From: Climacteris rufus | Taxonomy: Eukaryota > Chordata > Aves > Passeriformes > Climacteridae | Direction: 5' to 3' | Assembly: GCA_013398175.1 (NCBI GenBank) | Contig: VZRZ01001217.1 | Location: 1,666,465-1,730,464, forward strand | Length of the DNA: 64,000 bases | In this document: piece after piece, positions 1-10,920 of the stretch | Position numbering within the stretch: the stretch's first letter is position 1 | How the letters are laid out: each line of letters begins with the position of its first letter | Program-made: the position numbers and the translations under genes | The notes under the pieces: model-generated | The model's database searches: none | The model's input: the letters and a program-made list of their open reading frames with translations, nothing else | Told to the model about the DNA's origin: nothing

Positions 1-196
1 CATCAAATGCTTTGTCAATCAAAGGCACTGGCTCATCAGGGACTGGGATCTGACACGCTGGGGTTGGCTGGTTTTGCTCCTGCCCTGCAGTGCAGCAAAG
101 CTTTAACACAGGTATACTGCATGCTGGCACTTGGGCTGATTCATGGCTACAGCCAATCTCTCTGACACTATTTTTCTGTGTCTTTTGTCACTTTAG
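1..196 (+). other. HAO1: HAO1 intron, 3' part (intron upstream of the first visible exon)
   Basis: This is the tail of the intron that precedes the first HAO1 coding exon in the window. It ends in a pyrimidine-rich acceptor (ttttgtcactttag) with AG at 195-196. The frame is open from position 90 through the acceptor, but the residues encoded before 197 do not resemble glycolate oxidase, so this part is not coding. Exons for roughly residues 1-182 must lie upstream of position 1. Confidence 0.85.
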
Positions 197-372
197 ATTA
201 AAAAACTTTTCCAGCAGTGACCTGGCCTTTTCCTCGGGGAAAGACTTTGGAGAAAACAGCGGGCTGGCTGTGTATGTTGCTGAGGCAATTGATGCCAGTG
301 TCAACTGGGAGGACATCAAGTGGCTGCGGGGGCTGACCTCGCTGCCCATCGTGGTGAAAGGGATCCTCAGGG
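197..372 (+). CDS. HAO1: HAO1 coding exon (residues about 183-240), hydroxyacid oxidase 1 / glycolate oxidase
   Basis: This is the first of five visible coding exons of HAO1, an FMN-dependent peroxisomal oxidase that converts glycolate to glyoxylate and releases hydrogen peroxide. The exon starts with the third base of a split codon. It reads LKNFSSSDLAFSS, then SGLAVYVAEAID, then WEDIKWLRGLTSLPIVVKGI, which matches the central part of vertebrate HAO1. The lysine in VVKG corresponds to human Lys236, an FMN contact. The exon ends one base into a codon, before the donor GTGCGT at 373. Reading on into the intron gives a stop at 378-380. The next exon supplies CT, making GCT (Ala) at position 241, where human HAO1 has Gly. 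The following intron is 373-859 (487 bases), with nothing else recognisable in it. This exon matches human exon 4 if gene structure is conserved. Numbering assumes the same length as the 370-residue human protein. Confidence 0.97.
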
Positions 373-859
373 GTGCGTAGCTCTGCCTCTTCCTGGGGGA
401 AGGGGAGGCTGAGGGGAAAACTGCCACTGCCTCTTGCACTGCTAGGAACCCAGCAATGTTTGTGGGAGCTGCTGCTTAAGTAAGTGCCTGGTGTTGTCAC
501 TGACAACACTGACAACTGTAATCATGCCAATAATTTCAGCGTGGACAAAATCATTCAGCAAAATAATTTCTTACTCTGATGAGTTCTGGAACATAATAGA
601 GAAAATAAAGGCCAGCAACCAAAGTGGCTGCTGATCCAAAGGGATAAAATGTTTTGCTCCAACATTTCAAACTACTTTTCTGGTTTTACTGTTCAAAGAT
701 AGAACCTTTTCCTGTGCTGAGGCAAGGCTTTGGAAGGCTGAAACCCTAAGGTGGCTTTGCATTAGCTGGCAATGTTTTTTTTAGTGAGTCCCTCATTGTG
801 GTATCTACAAGCTCCCAGTTATGGAAGGGTTTATCATGTTTGCTTGGGTTTTTTCTTAG

Positions 860-951
860 CTGATGATGCTAAAGAAGCTGTAAAGATTGGGGTAAATGGG
901 ATCCTGGTGTCAAATCACGGAGCCCGACAGCTTGACGGGGTCCCTGCAACT
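860..951 (+). CDS. HAO1: HAO1 coding exon (residues 241-271), catalytic His/Arg segment
   Basis: This is the second visible HAO1 exon. The acceptor is ggttttttcttag, ending at 859, and the donor GTAAGT begins at 952. After completing the split Ala codon it reads DDAKEAVKIGVNGILVSN and continues HGARQLDGVPAT, ending on a codon boundary. The NHGARQLDG motif is the signature of the FMN-dependent alpha-hydroxyacid dehydrogenase family. Its His corresponds to human His260, the base that abstracts the substrate proton, and its Arg to Arg263, which binds the substrate carboxylate. Both are intact. HAO2 differs here (NHGGRQLDE), which supports HAO1. The exon is 92 bases and keeps frame with both neighbours. 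Confidence 0.98.
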
Positions 952-3477
952 GTAAGTACTGATGCAAATATCCACCAATAATATCTTATTTTCTCTACCT
1001 TTTGGCTTCTTGTTTGCTTTCTCTGAATGCATGGAAGGTAAAATGCTGGAGGTAAAACCTGAAATATGTCTTATATGCCTTAAGCCATGAGTAATAACCT
1101 CTCTCTGCTTCTCTATGTATGTCCCATCATACTCTGAGTTAGACACAGACTCCCTTTGGTAGATCAAATTGGAAAATCTTTCAGAAATATTTTTCCAGTC
1201 CCCTCTTTCATTTCTCCTTTCTCATTCTTTTTTGAAAAACACTTGTTGCCATTTGCAGCACACTGAGGGTTGTATTAGAGTCGATTTTCCCTTTTAATAT
1301 TCTTTAGAGTCTTCTAAAAGGTTACAGTTAAGGAACAGCTAAAGGCAGAATGAAACTCTCCATTTTTCTCCTTTCAAATATTTTCACCTTTGGAAAAGGG
1401 AGAGAGTGGTTAAATTACAGTTTTTCCTTTTCCTTGTCGTGCTACCCCATGCCTTTTCCAAAGGTGAAAGGGATTTGAGAATTTCTTGGTCGGCAAAAAA
1501 GAAAGAAGTAAAGGGAAATGAAAAAGTACGTGTTCAGGATGAAGGAAAAACCCCAAAATTCCAGTCATCACTCATCTTGCTTCATTTGGTGTGGGAAAGC
1601 TGCACAAATAAAAAGAGAATGAAAGGGAGGAGAATCAAAGCCCAGTTGTGCCTCTTTTAGTATTTCCAGTATGTTCTTGATGAAAAACCTCCTGTTTTCC
1701 ATGATGGTGCCCTGAAGGGAGAGGGGAACAGGTCACCTCCTGAGAATGTATTCCCCAATTTCAGTGTGAGTATTTAAGTACCTTGGGCAAGCCTGTGTGT
1801 GAGGTAATGCACCAGGAACAATGTATAAGGATGTTAAAAACACCACTTAGGGAAATGAGAAAGCTCAAGAAATGCAAATTGATTTTTCACAACTGCAGTA
1901 GAACAGAAATTTGCCAACTACTTTGTTAGGGGTTAATCCTTTGCAACACCACAGGGCAGAGGAGAACTACTAAAACTGATGTGTTCCCTGGATTTAGGGT
2001 ACAAAGAACAACACTTCACAATGCAGGTTTTATAATGTATCAGATCATGCTAAATGTTTCTGATTTAGAAACATAATAATTTGCTTCAATTTCATGGGGT
2101 TTGAGATCGTGAGCTGAACCCAAGCTGGTCAATATTTCTAGTGTCTAGTTACACATTGAGGAAATCTATGTTTTAATTATGGTTTGCATCATGCTTCAGT
2201 TATTAGAGCACTTTAATGTTGGTACAGTTTGTCAGGATGTAGAAAGTGGTCTCTGTATATGGAAATAGATCCAAAATATGTTTGGCAAGAGAGCAAAACC
2301 AAAGGGAGGGGGAAAATCACAGCAAGTGCCAAACTTCAAGAAAATTTTAATCCAAACCTAAAAACAAACTGCACTTTCAAGTTTTTTTCCCCCCATCTTC
2401 TAGTCATTTTTATCCATTAGAAAGGAAATGAATTACATCCGTATTTAAAAGACATGAATTTGTGTGTCTTTTGTCTTAGTACCACACACTGTTTCCAGTC
2501 TCCTTAATACTTGGCTCCCAGTGCTGTCTCTTTCCTGATTTTCATGAATAGGAACTATTTAGGTGGCCTTACAGGAACAGTTGCCCTGTAACTAATGCTC
2601 CAGCCTTGAATTCAAGAGGTTCATCCTTTCATTTGGACCTCTTGCACGCAAGAGGAATTACTTAATTCACTGGTTACTTACCTGTAACTTAAAAACAGTA
2701 GAAACACTTTTCCCCTTTACTTGTATCACCAGTGTAGAGGATAAGAAGAGGCTGGTGAAAGCAACAAACTTGTGCATTAAAAGAAAATATTCCCACCTTG
2801 CTTAAAACTCAGAGTAAAGCTAATTTTTTCTTATATTTTCAAATATTTTCTTATATTAAGATTTTTTTCTCTTTATTTCTGTAATTAGATGCGTTTTCAA
2901 AAGGGAAAACTCATTAATTAAAATTTTTGAGCCAACTCTAAGTTCCTCCAGGCATGTGTTTCTCTTACTCCTTGTCTATAGGAACAATGCCTGCCTCTGG
3001 GCTCCTTAGCTGGCCCTCAGGATAAATGAGTGGTAAATTTAAACAGGAAAGAAAAGATGATTATTTAAGATGTGAGAGTGATTCAATTTCATCCCCAAAG
3101 TAGTGAAGACTGGGAATTTGGGAGGTAATACCATGGAAAGGCCTCCTTAGTGCTGGCTGTTTCTTATATTCTGCATAAAAGTCAGATAGAGGCTTGTGTC
3201 AGATACATGTCATGGGGTCAGATGGCCATTTTGTGAGACCCTCCTGATCCTCATTCTCTTTTTGTGACTCTCCAAATGTTGACCTTTTTATGTACCTGCT
3301 AACCTGCAAAGTCACCGCTAGTCTCAATACAAAGCTGAGGTATTTGGGTATGCAATTAGGCATGCAATTGCTCCTTAAACTGCTCTAAAGCTTGGATCCT
3401 TTGTGTTAAGGACTCGTTCAAAAAATGAACAGGCTTTCAGAAGCAGCCAGGCTGTGTTTCTGGTTTCACTCTTTCAG
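952..3477 (+). other. HAO1: Long HAO1 intron (2526 bases)
   Basis: This intron lies between the catalytic-histidine exon and the FMN phosphate-binding exon. It has a consensus GTAAGT donor and a ctctttcag-type acceptor with AG at 3476-3477. The interior is AT-rich with many homopolymer runs. It contains one notable long inverted repeat (1382-1469, listed separately). No exon, RNA gene or recognisable transposon was seen in the rest. The open frame at 1406-1660 shows no protein-family resemblance and is treated as chance. Confidence 0.9.
1382..1469. repeat. Inverted repeat, 18-bp perfect arms, inside HAO1 intron
   Basis: The arm tttcacctttggaaaagg at 1382-1399 is the exact reverse complement of ccttttccaaaggtgaaa at 1452-1469, with a 52-base spacer. 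Allowing a small bulge, the match extends outward by about 5-8 bases (caaatat on the left, atttg on the right). In the pre-mRNA this could fold into a stable stem. It may be a relic of a small palindromic DNA transposon. The spacer is long for a microRNA precursor. Confidence 0.85.
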
Positions 3478-3636
3478 ATTGATGTCTTGCCTGAAATCGT
3501 GGAGGCTGTGGAGGGAAAGGTGGAGGTGTTCCTGGACGGTGGTGTAAGGAAAGGCACAGATGTCCTCAAAGCACTAGCTCTTGGTGCCAAAGCTGTTTTC
3601 ATTGGAAGACCTCTCCTCTGGGGACTGGCTTATCAA
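3478..3636 (+). CDS. HAO1: HAO1 coding exon (residues 272-324), FMN phosphate-binding segment
   Basis: This 159-base exon (53 whole codons) lies between acceptor AG at 3476-3477 and donor GTAAGT at 3637. It reads IDVLPEIVEAVEGKVEVF, then LDGGVRKGTDVLKALALGAK, then AVFIGRPLLWGLAYQ. It is nearly identical to mammalian HAO1 as I know it. DGGVR (positions 291-295) and GR (314-315) bind the FMN phosphate in the beta/alpha-barrel fold, and all of these residues are present. Both exon borders are phase 0. The following intron is 3637-3879 (243 bases). Confidence 0.98.
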
Positions 3637-3879
3637 GTAAGTTAGAAAAAGCTCAGATGTATGATTTTAGATCCCTGGACTCACTGTTTATGGTATGCAC
3701 ACACGTGTATCTGTGTGCACACAGCAGCCTGTATCCTGCTCACCTGATGTAAAATTTGCTATGACAAATACTCAGGATTTATGTTTGTGCATAAAAGTTT
3801 CTTTGGCACATGTATACATGTCTATACCTGCACACATCAACCTACACATAATAGTACACATTGTCTCCTAATCTCCCAG

Positions 3880-3949
3880 GGTGAAGAAGGAGCAAAAGAA
3901 GTTCTGCAGATGCTGAAGGAAGAGTTTCGCCTGGCAATGGCACTGACAG
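3880..3949 (+). CDS. HAO1: HAO1 coding exon (residues 325-348)
   Basis: This 70-base exon has its acceptor (ctcccag) ending at 3879 and its donor GTGAGA starting at 3950. It reads GEEGAKEVLQMLKEEFRLAM then ALT, plus the first base of a Gly codon completed by the last exon. It corresponds to the penultimate helices of the barrel, where LKEEFRLAMAL is characteristic of the family. The intron that follows is 3950-4319 (370 bases). Reading through the donor stays open to 4023, but the residues there do not match the family. Confidence 0.97.
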
Positions 3950-4319
3950 GTGAGACATCAACATTTCCTCTCCCCAGTCACATTTCCTCAGAACCTTCAT
4001 TTGCCCCAGGCAAGATGCTATAGCAACTTACATGAGGGGAATGTTTGCAATACAAACAGCTTGGTCTATGCAGAAATGGGAAAAGGACTTGTTATCCCTG
4101 TCTTGTAAATGGGGAACTGAGTAGATTAAGTAAAAAGAATAATTTATTTTTTTTTTACAAGGAGACCAATAAATCCATAGAACAGTAGTGGCAAATCTTT
4201 GGTCGCTAAGGGGTGGATTTCATCTGACAGAATGTAGATTTTTATGAGACAGAAAGAGAAAAGGCTTAGAGTGGGTTGGAAAATCAGGGATTTCAGCTGA
4301 TATGTAACTTCTCCTCCAG

Positions 4320-4390
4320 GATGCCGGAGAGTGGAGGAAATTGGCAGGACTCTGATACGACGACATCAAGTACCCTTTTCCAAGATTTAG
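4320..4390 (+). CDS. HAO1: HAO1 terminal coding exon with SKI peroxisomal targeting signal (residues 348-370)
   Basis: The acceptor ctcctccag ends at 4319. After completing the Gly codon the exon reads CRRVEEIGRTLIRRHQ then VPFSKI, followed by TAG at 4388-4390. The tail is 22 residues after the Gly, the same length as mammalian HAO1, and ends in SKI, the peroxisomal targeting tripeptide (PTS1). HAO2 ends differently (SRL in human), so HAO1 is the better assignment. This tail is the most divergent visible part of the protein, as expected for a surface C-terminus. Confidence 0.96.
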
Positions 4391-5900
4391 GTCTGAAGAC
4401 TCTTGCCTCATGCACTGCCTGTTGTGCTTCCAGACAAAATCCAACTGTGTTCCCTCTGTGGGCCTCATCCTGCAGTCCTGCTCTGTGAGAGATGACTTGT
4501 TGAAGGAAATAATCAAAGCAAATTTTACAGGTGTTTCCAAGTCTCTCAGGCTCTTAAGGAAAGCTGCTATCCTGGGAGGTGTGATTAGAGATGGGCCTTT
4601 ATAAGCGACCAGCATAGAAACCTCAATGTGTTTTGCAACAAATGCTGATATTAATGTACATGCCTGGGAGTAACTTAGCTGTTAAAATCAAACTATAAAC
4701 AGAAATGTTTTGATAGCAAACAGAAATGCTGAAATTTAAAATGCAAAAGATACTTCTTGCTCACTGTTTAGAGAAGCTTGACTGTAGATTGTAGAGATTA
4801 AATCTTGCTTTCCTATGAACGGAGTGTCATTTCCCTAGTGACTCTGTGCTAGGGCTTTATCAGCATCTGGGCTTGTGGCACGCAGGCTGTAGGAGCCCAG
4901 AGGACTCCTAGCTGTAAGGAACCAAAGGGCAAAGCAAAACTGGGGAAAACTGGGGAAATTCTGTTGTTTAAGTAGCACAAACCCCTTTGCAATTGGACAG
5001 CTGTTATGTATGTGTATTGGATATAGGTCAGATCCTTGGCTAATGCAAATCCCTGTAGCCCAAACTGTGCCAGCTGCACCCAGCTGGAGCTCCAAGTCAC
5101 ATTTTTCACCTGGATTCATTTGCTAACAGTGGCAAGGGAAGGCTGATGCTGCCTGGGAGAGATAGAATTTGAAGCCATGTGCAAAAGAGAAATCTGAATA
5201 ACTGAGGCATTAACCCATGACTTGGGGAGATCCTAGTGGCTCTATTTAGTTTCCATGAACACCCATAAATCACATAAATATTAGTGTTATTCACTCTGCT
5301 TATGATGCAGAGACACAGGATCTGGGCCTCTGTTCTCTGAACAATCCAAATATGCACTGAATTCAGGAGAAAAAAGTTGTAACTATAAAGAACAAAGGAG
5401 CTAACACTCTACTGTTCCCATCTTGAGTAAAATAAGAGTGGCTCTTCACCTGTCCCACTTCCCTTGCAGGTATAGCAGTGTTATAGGGAGCAGGGAGAGG
5501 CCACAAAAGTTTTGAATATCTTGTTGTGACAATTTAATGTTAATTTCTAAGGAAGACCAAAAAAAAGGAAAACCCCCCTTAATTTCATGGTTTCACTGAC
5601 ATCACCAGCTCCACCATTTGTTTCCCATCAGCCTCAGAAAGACTCGTGCATTCTGAGTCTCCTGCTTTGCTCAGTTTGAAATATCCCTTACTGAGCTTTA
5701 GAGGCAGCTTTGCAATAAAATGATGCAATATCATAATGTGAACTAAAGCTGGGGCTGGAACTCAAAATGGGGAGAAAACCCAAAAGACCACATGCTTGCC
5801 CTCCAGTTGTAAAATTTGTACTCTTATTTACCGCAGAGCGTAGTCTGTTGTGTGAGAGTTGCGTAGCAACAAAATAAAGTTTATCTGTGCAAGGAAATAT
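4391..5900 (+). other. HAO1: HAO1 3' untranslated region, end uncertain, and proximal flank
   Basis: The sequence after the HAO1 stop has no further supported coding segment. The 3'UTR probably ends soon after the ATTAAA at 4797-4802, giving a UTR of about 430 bases. It could run to the AATAAA at 5714-5719 or the one at 5873-5878. Transcript data would be needed to decide. No transposon was recognised here. Confidence 0.5.
4797..4802 (+). promoter_or_regulatory. HAO1: Candidate poly(A) signal of HAO1 (ATTAAA)
   Basis: ATTAAA is the commonest variant of the vertebrate poly(A) signal and is the first one after the stop codon, about 410 bases downstream. A T- and GT-containing stretch follows at about 4803-4835. 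Two canonical AATAAA hexamers at 5714-5719 and 5873-5878 are alternatives. Confidence 0.4.
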
Positions 5901-7930
5901 GAATGTTTCTCAGAGCAGAGAGAAGCATAATTTCTGCTGTTTACTGCACTTATCATATCTGTTGCAATGTGGACTGTGTCAGATGTCAATTACAGACTAA
6001 CTTTGGAGAGACTGTTTATTTTAGATAATATAAATGTTACTTAAAAGATAGGGGCATAATATCTTATGTTTACATGTTTAAGATCTATTTCTAAAGCTTA
6101 GAAGATGCAGTTTCCTGTCTTTGCCCCAACCAGATTTAAGGAAAGCTCTGAAACTCTGTGGTTCAGTAGTTCTGATGGTGAGGAAACTGGTTTTGTTACT
6201 TGTGCGTAATTCACCGTTTCTAGTTCCCCTGGGATAAGGGGTTTACATTGTTTTTTCCTGCTTGTTATCTCAGAATTGTCTGACTGCCTTCCAGTTCAAC
6301 CCTAGTAAGACTAGACATGCATTAAAACCCAAAACTAGAGCCAAATACTGAGAGGTTGTGAGACAGTGTTAACAGAAAGTAAATTCATTTGCCTGGTAGA
6401 ATTCTGTTTTTAAAATATTCCACCGTGACGAGAATTTCTTTTGATTTTGAGACAGCCAAACACAACTACTTTTTGAAATTAATGAAAAAAAGAAAGGTAG
6501 GAATTCTGTTTGGTTTAGAAAGCAGAAAGACTGAGTGCACTCAACCTCTTTAAAAGCTGAACAATGTCCAGGCTAAGGAAAAAATCTACCTCACACTTGC
6601 TTTCCCTGGAGAAGCTGAGAAGAAAACAGAGCATACAGAGCAAATGGTAGTGGATCTTTCTACGGTTTGTGAGAATGTTTCTGAGGAAAAGATAAATGCT
6701 ATATTAAAAAACACCAGGTCTTTTTGAGATATGTTAAGTAGAAAATGATTTGTCTGTTAAGTAACAAGCAAAGCACTCAGGAAAATCGGAGAGGCTTCAG
6801 CCCTCGTTTAGGATCTCAACAACTGGACCCAAGACATGCATTTCTAGCATGAAGTTCTAAATAAATTCTAAAGAAATCAATCTGTTTCAAAGTGACAGGA
6901 TCAGTGAAAAGAGCCTGTGACATTTTCTGGACAGCTGGTAGATCACATCAAGGCTGGACATGCAGGGAGCAGGGTCCTCCTAATATTCTTCTGGAAAAGC
7001 CCACCTGGAGCTGCAACACGTGGGTGGTTTGTGCCCAGAGAGCAGGTCTGGCTGTGCTGGGAACATGTTTTCCACGGGAGCCTGGCAGTTTAATTCAGCA
7101 GAGAGCAGGACAGAGGTGCAGGACTGCAGGCATGGCTGCTGAGCAGAAGATGGCAGGAGTCAGCCGAGGGTTGTGAGAATGTCTGACCTTTCAGATCAAA
7201 CGTGGAGGAGGAGGTTACTGTAGCTTCAGGACAGATTTCACTCTCTCACTTGCCTGTTAGTCCTTTGAAGCAGAGACCTGCTGCTTTTTGAATGCTTGGA
7301 GCCTGCACACAGGGTGGAGGATTCAGTAAGTAAATAATAGGAGTCATAATTCAGTGCACTGAAGCTGAGGAGCTGTGAAAGACATGATCTGTTTTCTTGT
7401 GACCTCCACCTCTCGCTGTGACTCTGGGACACGTTATTGTGTTTTATTTTCACTAGTGGCCAAGTCAAACAAATAGCTCTGGAACTGGTAAGAACTCCAC
7501 CTCCATCCCCAGTTTTTCAGGTTAAGCATGAAACTTGTCTGTCTTACTGGGAATTTCTGAACATAAATAAACAGACACTTAGAGTAACTCGCCTTGATAA
7601 ATGGGCAGTGTAGGTCGGGGCCTGCTGGATATGCAGGCGACTCAAAGATGAAGCAGAGCTGGGGAAGTAGGCAGGAATGGCTCTGCTTTTCTTGGCTTCT
7701 CAAATGGTTTTCAGGCTGAAATCAAATACTTGAGTGCATGAGGAAAGCTGGCTTCTGAAGTCATGATTTTGCACTGAACCTCACTGTAAGGATATCTCTT
7801 ATAAAGCTACTTTTGATGTGGAAATTTGGCTCCAAACCACACTGAAGGCCATTATAAATAACCACTTCATCACAGGACACACAGAAGTTGGCTTCCTTGA
7901 ACACTCCTAGAAAGCAAGCCTAACCTTATT
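5901..7930. other. Intergenic, no feature recognised
   Basis: No exon, RNA gene or known repeat was identified. The stretch at about 6880-7190 is somewhat more GC-rich and carries a 94-codon open frame without family resemblance, which I treat as chance. Confidence 0.6.
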
Positions 7931-8020
7931 GAGCCATAACCTCAGCTAGTGTAAATCAGAGAAGCTCCATTGACTTCATTAGTTTATACTGATTTACACC
8001 AGCTGTGACTGTGGCCCAGA
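7931..8020. mobile_element. Palindromic MITE-like relic with long imperfect inverted arms
   Basis: The left arm at about 7931-7959 (ending agctagtgtaaatcag) pairs with the right arm at about 7989-8017 (starting ctgatttacaccagct). The inner 16 bases of each arm match at 15 positions, and the outer 13 match imperfectly. The centre contains ctccattgacttcatt. I recognise this layout (GTGTAAATC arms around a TCCATTGACTTCA core) from a widespread ancient palindromic repeat of amniote genomes, probably a non-autonomous DNA transposon. I cannot give its database name with certainty. Confidence 0.7.
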
Positions 8021-10801
8021 GTACAGCAAGATATGTCAGCTTTTCAATTCTGTCACTGGGTGTTGAACAAAACTGTTTTTAAAACAAGACTGGCAATCCC
8101 AGATTTAGATCCTAATGAGACGCAGCACTGTAATTGTTTCACGATGCTTATGTGCTCCATTTTGTTTTCATTTTTGCATTGCTTCTGTTTTTCTTATCTC
8201 CTGCCAAACAGAGGAAGAGTACCACATATGTTACATTCATAACAAAGATGTTTTGCTCCCTCGAGAACATGTCCTCCAGATGCAAAATGCCTTTGTGTTG
8301 TAGCTCAGCTTCTTCCTTTGCATAGGTACACTGGTTATGAGCCAACATAAGGATGCCCTTGAGGGCCAGCCTTGAGGGCCTGGAGCTCTGGAAGGGGCAC
8401 CCAGGGGCTGTCCTAGGGAAACCTCAAAGATCTGATTCCCCCTTAGGGATTTCCAGCTCCTAAGTCATCATTTCAGATGGGCAGGATGAACTGTGTCCAA
8501 GAGCATCCTGATAGGAACGCCCTGAGGACATCCATACATCTGTGTCACAATCCTGCAGGGTGCTCAGGTAATTAACCACACTGAGTAATCAACTGGCACC
8601 TTTATGCTGTGGAAGGCTGGGAGGTGCACACAGTTTATTCAGCCAAGGGGAAGACATTCATATAACTACACTGACAGTGATTGATACTGGTTATTACTTT
8701 ATGACAGCAGCAACTGTAAGTTCCAGTCAAGGTCAAGTGCTGTGCACCGCAGAGATGCTTTTCTGCAGGCAGCAGTCTCTACTCAACAGTCAGAAGGATA
8801 AATATACAGGCAGAGGAAGAGAAAGTCTCTCTCTAAAATGTGGGCAGAAACAAACTGATTCCCCCAGCTAAGTCCCTTAACTTTCCCTTCCACTGCCTTA
8901 ATTTGATCTTTGTCCTAAGGCAGGTAACTCTGGGGTGGACAACACACGGCACAAATACTCAGCAGTTGTGGGGAAGGTCCACAGGTGAACAGAGCAGAGG
9001 TAGAGCTGGGGCACAGCAGAGCCTTTAACCTGGGCAGTTTTCTCTGCAGAAGGTGAAACTCCTTATACACCTGAGACTCTGCCAGTTTGCCAAGCAAAAT
9101 CTGATTATGGTGACTTTGCAGCATGGAAATGGAAGACCTTATTTCTTGATGGTTTTCTGTAATCCAGTAGCATAACATGATTCTAGTTTGCTTCTCCCCA
9201 GGCCCCTTTAGTAGTATGCTAATTCTGTACACTGTGTTTAATTAGGATTTCCTTTTAGGAGAACCAAAAGTAGTGGATTTTGAACACTTAGTTGTCATTA
9301 AAAAGGTTTCTGCAGACCAGGTATTCCCCGTTAGGTTTATTTCATCTGAGAGGAGTCTCATTTTCAAGAACAGTCACAAAGACTTCAAAGGAAGGTGTGA
9401 AGATCTTGCAATAAGGAGACACAGCATAAACTGAGCTGTTACACAAATTCAGGATGTGTACTGTACACATTTCTACTTGGTATGGCCAGAAAATTAGTTC
9501 ACCATGTATTGTTATGGACTCAGGAATCATTAGCATGGATGTGAGATAAACAATTTTCCTTGCAGCTGAGACCTGAATGCTGATCAGAGATGAGAATTCA
9601 AACAGCAGGATCATCCCCCATATCCAAGCTTCCTCTGGGTCTGTACACATGCTCTACCAAATACAGAGGTTGAAGAGTGTAGGTGGGGGTCTCTATTATA
9701 ATTTTAATACAAATTGTCACTGATTTAGGTGTTACATATCTGCAGCCTTCCCATCAGGTAGTTAAGAGCAGCAAAAATCACTGAATTTGGTATAAACAAA
9801 TTCCCTTTGACAAGCTTACATCTCTACCCAGGAACCTGGAAAAACTAAAGAAGCACCCTTCATACAAGAAACCTCACTGGCAAACTCTTTGAAAGAGTTA
9901 ACAGAGAAATTTATATTAGGAAAAGATAACTTGTGCTTTCCTGAGACTGTGACCAGCAGGATGTATCTGCAAATAAAGAGTTGGCACTAATCCACCTCAT
10001 TTCCTTACTGCCTACTGGTGAGTTTGTTCCACGGCTCCTAATCCAGCTGCAGGACTGGGGACAGCAGCATCCATCTCCTCTTTGCTGTGGCACTGTTTAC
10101 AGCCATATCCACACCAGCCTTCACTGCAACATCCTTGGGTTTGATCTCACAGGCAACCTGGAATGAGAGGGATGCCTGGGACCACTGGGCAGTCTTTGCC
10201 CTTTGGAAATCGATGGAAATGAGGTGTGGACAGGTGTGGGTGTTGGTGAAGGGCTTGTGGCCAGAAGTTAGGAGCTCATTTTCATTTCCCAAGAGCGCCC
10301 TGCCCACGATTAAAATTGAAGGTTTGCCAGGTGGGACAAGGGACCTACATCGGTCTTTGGTGGCCCGTGGTGCTTCAGCAGCACTTTATGTCAGTGAAAG
10401 CAGAGGAACCCAGTCCCTGCTTCCCATATCATAAACCATCTATAGCCATGGGAAGGAATTTAAAAAGAAAACGGGCAAAGACCTTCAAGTGAACCTACAG
10501 GCTCTGTTCTCCCTACCCTCCCCAGGGACACCAAAGTTTTCATAGGTTTCACTGGAAACTGTACTGGAAACTGTATCCCACGAAGTTCATAGCATTTGAA
10601 TTTGTGGGACTTGCAGCTGTCATGTGGGGTGCCTGATGGCTGCTTTTATTAGGAATGTTGAGGCAGAACTGGGGGAAAGCAGCAAGTCCTGCTGCAAGGC
10701 CGTGGTGACTGTTTGGCAAGGCCTGTGCAGTTACCTTCCAACTGCTGCTGGTATTTCCCAGATAAACTGTGCCCTGGTACCAGAGTTGGTGCTGAATCAC
10801 C
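8021..10801. other. Intergenic, no gene recognised
   Basis: This is ordinary AT-rich intergenic DNA. A 13-base-period duplication (ccttgagggcc at 8357-8367 and 8370-8380) and a perfect 12-base tandem duplication (actggaaactgt at 10551-10562 and 10563-10574) are the only small-scale structures noted. Short overlapping open frames at 9.9-10.4 kb show no recognisable domains. Confidence 0.55.
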
Positions 10802-10920
10802 AAATCACAGAATGGCTTGGGTTGAAAGGGACCTTAAAGCTCATCTCATTCCAACCCTCCTGCCATGGGCAGGGACACCTTCCCCTAGACCAGGTTGCTC
10901 AGAGCTCCACCCAACCCACC
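10802..10920 (-). mobile_element. CR1 LINE fragment, 3' end, minus orientation
   Basis: The + strand reads aaatcacagaatggcttggg, then gaccttaaagctcatctcat, then ccatgggcagggacaccttc and agaccaggttgctcagagct. This is the reverse complement of the 3'-terminal part of avian CR1 elements. Only about 120 bases remain, consistent with the 5' truncation typical of CR1. Open frames crossing it are artefacts. Confidence 0.93.
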
